Positions 52,648 through 59,745 of a stretch of DNA of 64,000 nt are shown here, piece after piece. A program made the translations under genes and the position numbers. Origin of the DNA: Roseburia porci (GTDB lineage Bacteria > Bacillota > Clostridia > Lachnospirales > Lachnospiraceae); NCBI RefSeq assembly GCF_009695765.1, contig NZ_VUNI01000011.1, forward strand, positions 27,369-91,368, given 5' to 3'. Position 1 is the stretch's first letter. The number at the start of each line of letters is the position of its first letter. The notes beneath the pieces were generated by a model. That model saw only the letters and a program-made list of their open reading frames with translations, did not search any database and was not told where the DNA came from.

Positions 52648-52863
52648 TACTGCTTGAAAGGACATTTTATGATTTCAAGCAGTATTTGTTCAAGCTCTCT
52701 AACAGTTGGGAAAATTATTTACTGGATAATAGAACGTTTTGGGATTTTAAGCAGTATTTATTAAAACCTTCTAACCATTTGAGGGAATATTTACTGCTTA
52801 AAGGAACTTTTTTATGATATTAAGCAGTATTTGTTTATGTTTTCCATTCATTTTAAAGTGTAC
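52648..52863. repeat. Three tandem degenerate repeats with exact 72-bp period, each with an inverted repeat
   Basis: Units start at 52648, 52720 and 52792. Unit 1 has TACTGCTTGAAA ... TTTCAAGCAGTA; unit 3 has TACTGCTTAA ... TTAAGCAGTA; unit 2 keeps only the right arm well (TTTTAAGCAGTA). AGCAGTATTT follows each right arm at the same place. The frame is open through the first two units because 72 is a multiple of three, but the start lies in unrelated sequence. The 703-bp gap 52390-53092 otherwise holds the suf promoter, a 13-bp hairpin and a terminator. Confidence 0.8.
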
Positions 52864-53032
52864 ATACTGTCTAGATCAACAAAATAGAGATTTAAGAAGT
52901 AAAACCGAAAATCCCGGTTTTCGCAAACACTCACTAAAACAAAATATACGCCTGTCGCACACTTACGCGCCCGAGCGGTATGCGAAGCATTAACTTCTTC
53001 TCTGCGAGGTGCGCATCCTACCCGAAAAGAAA

Positions 53033-53066
53033 AGAGGGATTCTCACCGTCTGGCAAGAATCCCTCT
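53033..53066 (-). terminator. Terminator of the radical SAM gene
   Basis: AGAGGGATTCT pairs perfectly with AGAATCCCTCT (11 bp, loop of 12 nt); TTTTCTTTT follows on the minus strand, 27 nt after the gene's stop. Confidence 0.88.
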
Positions 53067-53092
53067 TTTCTATCTTTTCTATCTCTTCTGTT

Positions 53093-54460
53093 TTATTTCT
53101 GCTGCTCTTTCTTTTGTTTTTTTTCTTCCTGTCTCTCTTTCCAGAGTTTATTCGCTGTAGGTGTCCAGTTGCATGCATAGGATTCGCATTTCTCGCAAAG
53201 ATGTTCTACGCTCTCCGGAGACTGCAGATCTGTGGATTTTGCTCCGGTCTTTTCTACGATCTCTTTGATTTTCTCCGGATTCTCAAGCATCGGGCATGGA
53301 CGCAGATGATTGTCATTAAATGGCTGACCATCATGATATGCCATGAAGATTGGGCTCTGCATTACCTCTAATAATGACATGTCATGGATGTTCGCATTAG
53401 AATAATGGATAAATACACAAGGATCGCAATCTCCATTCGCATTGATATGCAGATAACGTCTTCCTCCTGCAATACAACCGCCGACATACTCACCGTCATT
53501 CTGGAAATCCATTGCAAAAATGGACTTCTCCATACGCATTTTACGGATCTGATGGAACATGTATTCTCTCTGCTCCGGTGTTGGAAGCAGTTCTGTTGCT
53601 GCATCATTTCCGACTGGCATATAGTGGAAATACCATACAAAACGCGCGCCCCATTCGATCATCTGATCAAAGAACTCCGAACTACTGATTGAATCAATAT
53701 TCTGGCTTGTATAGCATGCACTGATTCCGAATGGAAGATGCTTTCTTTTTAAGATCTCCATTGCTTTTACAACTTTGCTGAAAGTTCCCTGTCCACGGCG
53801 TCCGTCTGTTGCTTCTTCAAAGCCTTCAACGCTGATCGCAGGCATGAAGTTCTTCACTTCAAGCATTGCATCCGCAAATTCTTCATCGATCAGTGTTCCG
53901 TTTGTAAAGGACAGGAACTGACAGTCGTTGTGTTTTTTGCAGAGTGCGATGATGTCCTGTTTACGGACAAGTGGTTCTCCGCCGGTATATATGTACATGT
54001 AAATACCCATTTCTTTGCCCTGGGTAATGATGGAATCAATATCGTCAAAAGTCAGATTCAGACGATTGCCATATTCTGCTGCCCAGCATCCTGTGCAGTG
54101 CAGATTGCATGCTGAAGTAGGGTCCAGTAACACTGCCCATGGAATATTACAGTTGTATTTTTTACGATATTCCTCCTGCTTTTTCCAGCCGACAAGATTG
54201 CCGTTTACAAAGAAGTTCTCAAAGATCTTCTTCATAACGCCCGGATCTGTCTCCTTTAAAATACTCATCATCAGCTTATAGTAATTGTTCTGAGGATCAT
54301 CCAGAACCTCTCGAAATGCTTTTCGCTGGCCAACAAAATTATCACCAGCAAGACGGTCTACCCAATCCATTAATTTAGGCAGATTCTGTTCCGGGTTTTT
54401 CTCAATATAACCAAATGCTGTCTTCAAACCAAACTGTACAACTTTACTTGATGTATCCAT
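53093..54460 (-). CDS. Radical SAM protein with C-terminal SPASM-like cysteine clusters
   Basis: 455 aa. An N-terminal helical domain (residues 1-110) precedes the radical SAM core with CNLHCTGC (CX3CX2C) in LLDPTSACNLHCTGCW, GGEPL and the SVEGFEEATDGRRG segment. C-terminal cysteines in GGCIAGGRRY, GDCDPCVF, RPCPML and HLCEKCESYACNW can bind extra [4Fe-4S] clusters. The tail is a K/E/Q-rich helix. Widespread in gut clostridia with unknown substrate; no peptide precursor gene is visible nearby. The GGAGGG ribosome binding site lies inside a long inverted repeat (54463-54562). Confidence 0.9.
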   Translation of the reverse strand: MDTSSKVVQFGLKTAFGYIEKNPEQNLPKLMDWVDRLAGDNFVGQRKAFREVLDDPQNNYYKLMMSILKETDPGVMKKIFENFFVNGNLVGWKKQEEYRKKYNCNIPWAVLLDPTSACNLHCTGCWAAEYGNRLNLTFDDIDSIITQGKEMGIYMYIYTGGEPLVRKQDIIALCKKHNDCQFLSFTNGTLIDEEFADAMLEVKNFMPAISVEGFEEATDGRRGQGTFSKVVKAMEILKRKHLPFGISACYTSQNIDSISSSEFFDQMIEWGARFVWYFHYMPVGNDAATELLPTPEQREYMFHQIRKMRMEKSIFAMDFQNDGEYVGGCIAGGRRYLHINANGDCDPCVFIHYSNANIHDMSLLEVMQSPIFMAYHDGQPFNDNHLRPCPMLENPEKIKEIVEKTGAKSTDLQSPESVEHLCEKCESYACNWTPTANKLWKERQEEKKQKKEQQK

Positions 54461-54462
54461 AG

Positions 54463-54562
54463 AATCCCTCCGTTTATCTTGATAAAAATGCTCATTGAGT
54501 ATTCATTATAGAACATTATGCGCTCTATTTTCTCAATAAGCAATCAACAAAACGGAGGGATT
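54463..54562 (-). promoter_or_regulatory. Long inverted repeat hiding the radical SAM ribosome binding site
   Basis: Arms AATCCCTCCGTTT (54463-54475) and AAACGGAGGGATT (54550-54562) are perfectly complementary; nested further in, CTCATTGAG pairs with CTCAATAAG apart from mismatches or wobbles and ATAGA pairs with TCTAT at the tip. In the minus-strand transcript the first arm (AATCCCTCCGTTT) would pair with the GGAGGG Shine-Dalgarno located 5 nt before the ATG. It may act as a translational switch; a small inverted-repeat element is the alternative. Confidence 0.6.
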
Positions 54563-54589
54563 GTATACGGTAAATCTACATTATTCTGT

Positions 54590-55876
54590 TTATGAAATTG
54601 CGTCCAGTGCGTTGGAAATATCAGCAATCAGATCTTCTTTATCTTCCAGTCCCAGGCTGATACGAATCAACTCCGCCGGTACTCCTGCCTCTTTCAGCTG
54701 CTCATCAGTCATCTGTCTGTGCGTTGATGTTGCCGGGTTCAGACAGCAGGTTCTGGCATCTGCAACATGAGTCTCGATCGCTCCGAGTTTTAAGTTCTTC
54801 ATAAATACGGAAGCTGCTTCACGTCCGCCCTTTAAACCAAAGGATACGACGCCACATCCGCCGTTTGGAAGATATTTTCTGGCTCTCTCATAGTATTTAT
54901 TGGATGGAAGTCCCGGGTAATTGACATAAGCGACCTTTGGATGCTGCTCCAAAAATTCTGCAACTGCCTGTCCATTCTCCACATGTCTTGGCATGCGTAC
55001 ATGAAGCGATTCCAGTCCCAGATTTAAGATAAATGCATTCTGCGGTGACTGCATTGAACCAAAATCACGCATGAGCTGTGAAGTACATTTTGTGATAAAT
55101 GCTCCTTCTTTTCCGAATTTTTCTGCATAGGTGATTCCATGATAGCTTTCATCCGGTGTACAAAGTCCTGGATATTTGTCTGCATGTGCCATCCAGTCGA
55201 ATTTTCCGCTGTCAACGATGGCTCCACCTAATGCTGCTCCATGTCCGTCCATGTATTTTGTCGTAGAATGCGTTACAATATCTGCGCCCCATTCAAATGG
55301 TCTGCAGTTGACCGGAGTCGGAAATGTGTTATCCACAATCAGCGGTACACCATGTGCATGCGCAACCTTTGCAAAAAGCTCAATATCCAGAACTGTAAGT
55401 GCCGGGTTGGCAATAGTCTCTCCAAACATGACTTTGGTATTTGGCTGGAATGCTGCATTTAATTCTTCTTCGGTTGCATCCGGTGATACAAATGTTGCAG
55501 TGATTCCCATTTTTGCCATGGTAACTGCGATCAGGTTAAATGTGCCTCCGTAGATGGAAGAAGATGCCACAATGTGGTCCCCGCATTCACAGATATTAAA
55601 AAGTGCAAAGAAATTGGCTGCCTGTCCGGAAGAAGTCAGCATCGCTGCTGTTCCGCCTTCCATAGCTGCAATCTTGGCTGCAACATGGTCATTGGTCGGG
55701 TTCTGCAGACGACTGTAAAAATATCCTTCTGCCTCAAGATCAAACAGTTTACCCATATCTTCGCTGGTGCTGTATTTAAAAGTCGTAGACTGTACGATCG
55801 GCACCTGTCTTGGCTCGCCATTCCCAGGTGTATATCCCGCCTGTACGCATTTGGTTCCTATTCTGTATTCGTTCAT
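54590..55876 (-). CDS. metY: O-acetylhomoserine aminocarboxypropyltransferase (O-acetylhomoserine sulfhydrylase)
   Basis: 428 aa Cys/Met metabolism PLP enzyme making homocysteine from O-acetylhomoserine and sulphide. Motifs: FYSRLQNPTNDHVAAKIAAMEGG, TSSGQAANFFALFNI, the PLP lysine in VTHSTTKYMDGHGAALGGAIVD, and the MetY-typical insertion around GKFDWMAHADKYPGLCTPDESYHG. N-terminus IGTKCVQAGYTPGNGEPRQVPIVQST. It supplies the substrate of MetE, encoded about 15 kb away. GGAGG before the ATG. No SAM riboswitch found upstream. Confidence 0.95.
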   Translation of the reverse strand: MNEYRIGTKCVQAGYTPGNGEPRQVPIVQSTTFKYSTSEDMGKLFDLEAEGYFYSRLQNPTNDHVAAKIAAMEGGTAAMLTSSGQAANFFALFNICECGDHIVASSSIYGGTFNLIAVTMAKMGITATFVSPDATEEELNAAFQPNTKVMFGETIANPALTVLDIELFAKVAHAHGVPLIVDNTFPTPVNCRPFEWGADIVTHSTTKYMDGHGAALGGAIVDSGKFDWMAHADKYPGLCTPDESYHGITYAEKFGKEGAFITKCTSQLMRDFGSMQSPQNAFILNLGLESLHVRMPRHVENGQAVAEFLEQHPKVAYVNYPGLPSNKYYERARKYLPNGGCGVVSFGLKGGREAASVFMKNLKLGAIETHVADARTCCLNPATSTHRQMTDEQLKEAGVPAELIRISLGLEDKEDLIADISNALDAIS

Positions 55877-55909
55877 GATACCCCTCCTCGGTTTATTTCT
55901 GTTTTAGGA

Positions 55910-56216
55910 TTAGGGTGTCCAAAAGTGCCTTTTAGCTTCGGGGCTGGCAAATTACACAAAACAGTGACTGATTTTGTGACCTGGGAGAAAATTAGAAAAT
56001 CTTAGTTTGCCTGTGTGTAACCAGTGTTTTGCTGCCACGGACGGCAGGCAAAAGTCTTAACGCCCCATGGACGGGGCGTTTAAGACGTACACGTCACTTT
56101 GAAAAATACAAATCAGGTAAACTTAGATTTCCTTATTTTCGAACAATGGAACATAATAGGCATTGTTTTGTGTAATTTGCTAATTCAAAATCAAAAGGCG
56201 CCCTTTGACACCCTAA
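55910..56216. repeat. Structured intergenic element, copy B (307 bp, with extra branched insert)
   Basis: Outer arms TTAGGGTGTC... (55910-55929) and ...GACACCCTAA (56197-56216); inner arms GCAAATTACACAAAACAGTG (55947-55966) and CATTGTTTTGTGTAATTTGC (56161-56180). The core matches copy A. Between the shared blocks is an extra segment of about 156 bp with its own arms (AAATCTTAGTTTGCCTG / CAGGTAAACTTAGATTT) and two hairpins with similar loops: TTTTGCTGCC-ACGGAC-GGCAGGCAAAA and CTTAACGCCCC-ATGGA-CGGGGCGTTTAAG. The 452-bp gap 55877-56328 holds nothing else apart from the agcS terminator. Confidence 0.75.
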
Positions 56217-56278
56217 CCCTGTTATATCCATATATTCCTACGGGATATAGTACCATTTGCAATGTCTTTTTTCAAGTA

Positions 56279-56314
56279 ATAAGCCCGGAACATTCGAGGA
56301 ATGCCCGGGCTTAT
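56279..56314 (-). terminator. Terminator hairpin after agcS
   Basis: ATAAGCCCGG pairs with CCGGGCTTAT, with CATTC/GAATG stacked inside. On the minus strand it follows the agcS stop by about 15 nt; the T tract is weak (TTACTTG). Confidence 0.7.
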
Positions 56315-56328
56315 CGTATTTGCACGCT

Positions 56329-57759
56329 CTATTTTTCGGCTTCTTTTTGCGCCTTATGCTTTGCAAAAAATGTTTTTGTCTCTTTTACCACGACACCACT
56401 TAACGCGAACAGTGCGATCATGTTCGGAAGTGCCATGAGACCATTAAAGATATCTGCAATCGTCCATACTGCACTTACCGTCATGTATGGTCCGATAAAT
56501 ACCGCAAGGATATAGATCCAGCGGAATACTTTCACTGATTTCATGTTACCGCCGCTTAAATATTCCAGACAGCGTTCACTATAGTAATCCCATCCAAGAA
56601 TCGTTGTAAATGCGAAAAATACAAGGCAGAGCATCAATACGAATGAGGATACCTCTTCCGGGAAAGGAAGTCCCTTCTGGAACGCATATGTGGTTACTCC
56701 CACGCCTTCCAGTCCATCTACCTGCCATGCTCCGGTCAGGACAATAGACAGTCCTGTCAGTGTACAGATTACGATGGTATCGATAAAAGTTCCTGTCATG
56801 CTGACCAGTCCCTGGCGCACCGGCTCTTTGGTCTGCGCCGCTGCTGCCGCGATCGGTGCACTTCCGAGTCCCGCCTCATTGGAGAAAATACCACGTGCCA
56901 CACCTTTTTGCATTGCCACAAGCATGCTTCCCACAGCTCCGCCGGTCACCGCTCTCGGTGAAAATGCAGCTTTCACAATAACTTTAAACGCAGCTGGAAC
57001 AGCTGTGATATTGCATGCAATCAGAACTACCACAAACACAACATAGATAATCGCCATAAAAGGAACAACGATCTGGCTGACGCTCGCAATTCGTTTTACC
57101 CCGCCGATCAGCACGGCTGCCACGCAAAATGCAAGGATCAGCGATGCAATAACGACGGACCAGGAATATTTTCCAAGGAATGGAAGCAGTTTCACACAAT
57201 GCGCATTGTCCGGATCAAAAAAACCGTTTACTGCACTTGCAATACCGTTTACCTGGCTGAAAGTTCCGATTCCAAAAAGTCCGACACACACGCCGAAAAA
57301 CGCAAAGACTTTTGCAAGCCACTTCCACTTGTCGCCCATACCACGTTCAATGTAATAAAATGGTCCACCAAGACTGTGCCCATCCTCGGCAACTACACGG
57401 TATTTTACCGCAAGCAGTCCTTCTGAGTATTTTGTTGCCATTCCGAAAAATGCTGCAAGCACCATCCAGAACAGTGCACCAGGTCCACCTGCGCCTACTG
57501 CGGTTGCTACTCCGACGATATTTCCGGTTCCGATTGTTGCACTGAGTGCTGTACAAAGAGCCGCAAAGCTTGAGATCTCGCCTTCTGCTTCCTCTTCGTT
57601 TTTGATCATCCATTTGAGTGCAAGGGGAAGTTTCCGGATCTGAAGAAGACCAAGTCTTACGGTAAGCAATAAGCCTCCGCACATGATCAGAACCATAAGC
57701 GGCACTCCCCAGACAAAGTTGTCCACCGCTGCAAGAAAATCATTTACTGCATTCCACAT
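56329..57759 (-). CDS. agcS: Sodium:alanine/glycine symporter
   Basis: 476 aa, AGCS family with 10-11 membrane segments. Signatures: ALCTALSATIGTGNIVGVATAVGAGGPGALFWMVLAAFFGMATKYSEGLLAVKYR and the SNEAGLGSAPIAAAAAQTKEP block. Family members co-transport glycine and alanine with sodium. The tandem glycine riboswitch in its leader strongly supports glycine as ligand and substrate. Confidence 0.95.
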   Translation of the reverse strand: MWNAVNDFLAAVDNFVWGVPLMVLIMCGGLLLTVRLGLLQIRKLPLALKWMIKNEEEAEGEISSFAALCTALSATIGTGNIVGVATAVGAGGPGALFWMVLAAFFGMATKYSEGLLAVKYRVVAEDGHSLGGPFYYIERGMGDKWKWLAKVFAFFGVCVGLFGIGTFSQVNGIASAVNGFFDPDNAHCVKLLPFLGKYSWSVVIASLILAFCVAAVLIGGVKRIASVSQIVVPFMAIIYVVFVVVLIACNITAVPAAFKVIVKAAFSPRAVTGGAVGSMLVAMQKGVARGIFSNEAGLGSAPIAAAAAQTKEPVRQGLVSMTGTFIDTIVICTLTGLSIVLTGAWQVDGLEGVGVTTYAFQKGLPFPEEVSSFVLMLCLVFFAFTTILGWDYYSERCLEYLSGGNMKSVKVFRWIYILAVFIGPYMTVSAVWTIADIFNGLMALPNMIALFALSGVVVKETKTFFAKHKAQKEAEK

Positions 57760-57875
57760 TTGTTTCTTTCCTACCTCTCGTGTTTCTTAGGCAGTTTTCT
57801 TACTTTCCGGATCTCGTAATTGCGATACACAGAAAATGAATCTTACCTTGGTTCCAATTCATCCTGTGAAAGAAA

Positions 57876-57906
57876 TATCCCATATATGGATTCCATATAT
57901 GGGATA
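57876..57906 (-). terminator. Perfect palindrome in the agcS leader, likely riboswitch expression platform
   Basis: TATCCCATATATGGA and TCCATATATGGGATA are perfect 15-nt arms around one base, between the glycine aptamers and the agcS start. On the minus strand it is followed by TTTCTTTC, fitting an intrinsic terminator that glycine binding could switch. A protein operator is the alternative reading. Confidence 0.6.
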
Positions 57907-57967
57907 AGAAGATACGCACTTATTTCTGATAGAAACATTGGGTCCTGGCCCGATCTGTCACAAACTA

Positions 57968-58150
57968 TATCTTCTCTGTCCTGTTGCCTGAGAGATTCAT
58001 ACGATTATGTATGTTGCACCTTCGGCCCCCGGTTCCATCGGGCGTCTCCAGAGAGTCGATCCATTTACAGTTGCACCGGAAATGCCGGCACCTGAGAGTT
58101 TTACTCCTTCGGCAGACTTACGTCGTTTTCCTGCAAACTTCATCTCGAAA
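57968..58150 (-). promoter_or_regulatory. Tandem glycine riboswitch controlling agcS
   Basis: On the minus strand two aptamers follow each other. Aptamer 1 has CTGCCGAAGGAGTAAAACTC then TCAGGTGCCGGCA; aptamer 2 has GGGGGCCGAAGGTGCAAC then CTCTCAGGCAACAGGACAGAG. The GCCGAAGG and CTCTCAGG words, each occurring once per aptamer, are hallmarks of the gcvT-type glycine riboswitch. It precedes a Na+:alanine/glycine symporter, a well known target class. Confidence 0.9.
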
Positions 58151-58165
58151 ATTGCTCTATTAAAA

Positions 58166-58194
58166 AATATAACGTTATTTTATTTACTTTTCAA
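58166..58194 (-). promoter_or_regulatory. Promoter of the riboswitch-agcS transcript
   Basis: Minus strand -35 TTGAAA (58189-58194), 17 nt, -10 TATATT (58166-58171), directly upstream of the first aptamer. The -35 is close to the hydrogenase stop codon. Confidence 0.75.
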
Positions 58195-58218
58195 GTTCTT
58201 TTTCTTTACTTTGTTAAT

Positions 58219-59745
58219 TTAGTCTTCTACCAGCTTATCCAGTTCTTTTACATACTCTGTCTCACTGGATGTTTTATGATTAGCCTTGGCGGCATAAAGA
58301 TTGACTGCTGTCTGGGATTTCTTGATTGGCTGCATGGTTCCGGCTCCAGCCACACATCCACCAGGACATGCCATTCCCTCAAGCAGATAGCCCGGATATT
58401 TGCCAAGTGTAGCCATTTTTAAAAGCATACGGCAATCCTTCAATCCTTCTGCATTCGCTACCTTGATCTCACGTTCCGGATGATCACGCTTGATTACATC
58501 CACAACGGCCTGTGCAACACCACCTGCAACCGCAAAATTTCTTCCGTCCGTAGAAGCATCATTTACACCGCCAGGATTCTCCTCCATCTCCTCGAGATTT
58601 ACATCTTTTGCGTCAAAAATGCCTGCCATTTCCTCGAAAGTAAGTACAAAATCCACTTCACTGCGCACGCTCTTGCGCATTGCCTCCAGCTTCTTTGCTG
58701 CACATGGTCCTATAAATACCACCTTGGCATTTGGCGTATGTTTCTTGATCAGACGTGCAGTCAGTGTCATTGGCGTCAGTGCCATCGAGATACAGTTTGC
58801 ATGATCCGGGAACAGTTTTTTCGCCATCATTGACCACGCCGGACAGCAGGAAGTTGCCATAAACGGAAGTTCTTCCGGAACTTCTTTCAGGAAATCCTCT
58901 GCCTCCTGTTTTGCACAAAGATCCGCTCCGATTGCAACCTCGAAAACATCTGCAAATCCAAGTGCCTGCATTGCTGCACGGAGTTTCTCCGGCGTCACCT
59001 TCGGTCCAAACTGACCTACAAATGCCGGTGCAACTGCTGCATATACCTTTTCTCCGGACTGGATTGCGCGGATTACCTGGAAGATCTGTGACTTATCAGC
59101 GATCGCACCAAACGGACAGTTTACAAGACACTGTCCGCAGGATACGCACTTATCATAATCAATATCTGCGCATCCATTCTCGTCGGATGAGATAGCATCC
59201 ATTCCACATGCCTTTTTACATGGGCGCTCCTGAACGATGATTGCATTATACGAACATACACTTGCACATCTTCCACATTTGATGCACTTGTCCTGATCGA
59301 TAATGGATCTTCCAGTTGTACGATCCAAAGATACCGCGCCCTTCGGACATACCTCCATACATGGATGTGCAAGACATCCCTGACAGCCGTCTGTTACATG
59401 CACACGCTTCTCCGGGCACGCATTGCATGCAAATTTGATTACATTGATCAGCGGTGGTGTGTAATAGGTCTCAGCCTTATCTGCCGCCTCGATTCCATCC
59501 GAAATCGGTGCATGCTCGGATGCCCCGCGGTTCTCAAGTCCCATTGCAAGACGAAGTCTTTCTCCTACGATTGCTCTCTCCAAAAATACATCATTACGGA
59601 AGTTTCCTTTTTCTCCCGGAATGATCGAATACGGAAGTTCCTCCATCTTCTTATCCACCGGCCATTCGGTATGGTAAGCCATGCTGGCCACTTCTTTAAA
59701 AATACGATGACGGATCTCCTGGATTCTGGTTTCTACGCCTCTCAT
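58219..59745 (-). CDS. Monomeric [FeFe] hydrogenase (group B-like)
   Basis: 508 aa. N-terminal ferredoxin-type region with several cysteine motifs (CNACPEKRVHVTDGCQGC, CIKCGRCASVC, CVSCGQCLVNCPFG) for [4Fe-4S] clusters, then the H-cluster domain: TSCCPAW (L1), GPCAAKK (L2) and EGMACPGGC (L3). The L1 TSCCPxW and short single-subunit layout fit group B enzymes, whose physiological role is poorly defined, rather than the bifurcating group A HydA. Cytosolic. Its ATG overlaps the stop of the diguanylate cyclase gene by 4 nt. HydEFG maturases are not in the window. Confidence 0.88.
   Translation of the reverse strand: MRGVETRIQEIRHRIFKEVASMAYHTEWPVDKKMEELPYSIIPGEKGNFRNDVFLERAIVGERLRLAMGLENRGASEHAPISDGIEAADKAETYYTPPLINVIKFACNACPEKRVHVTDGCQGCLAHPCMEVCPKGAVSLDRTTGRSIIDQDKCIKCGRCASVCSYNAIIVQERPCKKACGMDAISSDENGCADIDYDKCVSCGQCLVNCPFGAIADKSQIFQVIRAIQSGEKVYAAVAPAFVGQFGPKVTPEKLRAAMQALGFADVFEVAIGADLCAKQEAEDFLKEVPEELPFMATSCCPAWSMMAKKLFPDHANCISMALTPMTLTARLIKKHTPNAKVVFIGPCAAKKLEAMRKSVRSEVDFVLTFEEMAGIFDAKDVNLEEMEENPGGVNDASTDGRNFAVAGGVAQAVVDVIKRDHPEREIKVANAEGLKDCRMLLKMATLGKYPGYLLEGMACPGGCVAGAGTMQPIKKSQTAVNLYAAKANHKTSSETEYVKELDKLVED

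Noticed and set aside
52584..52817. 77-codon frame with repeated RTFxDFKQYL words
   Set aside because: It is the translated 72-bp tandem repeat; the frame stays open only because 72 is divisible by three, there is no clear ribosome binding site, and arms of hairpins explain the sequence.
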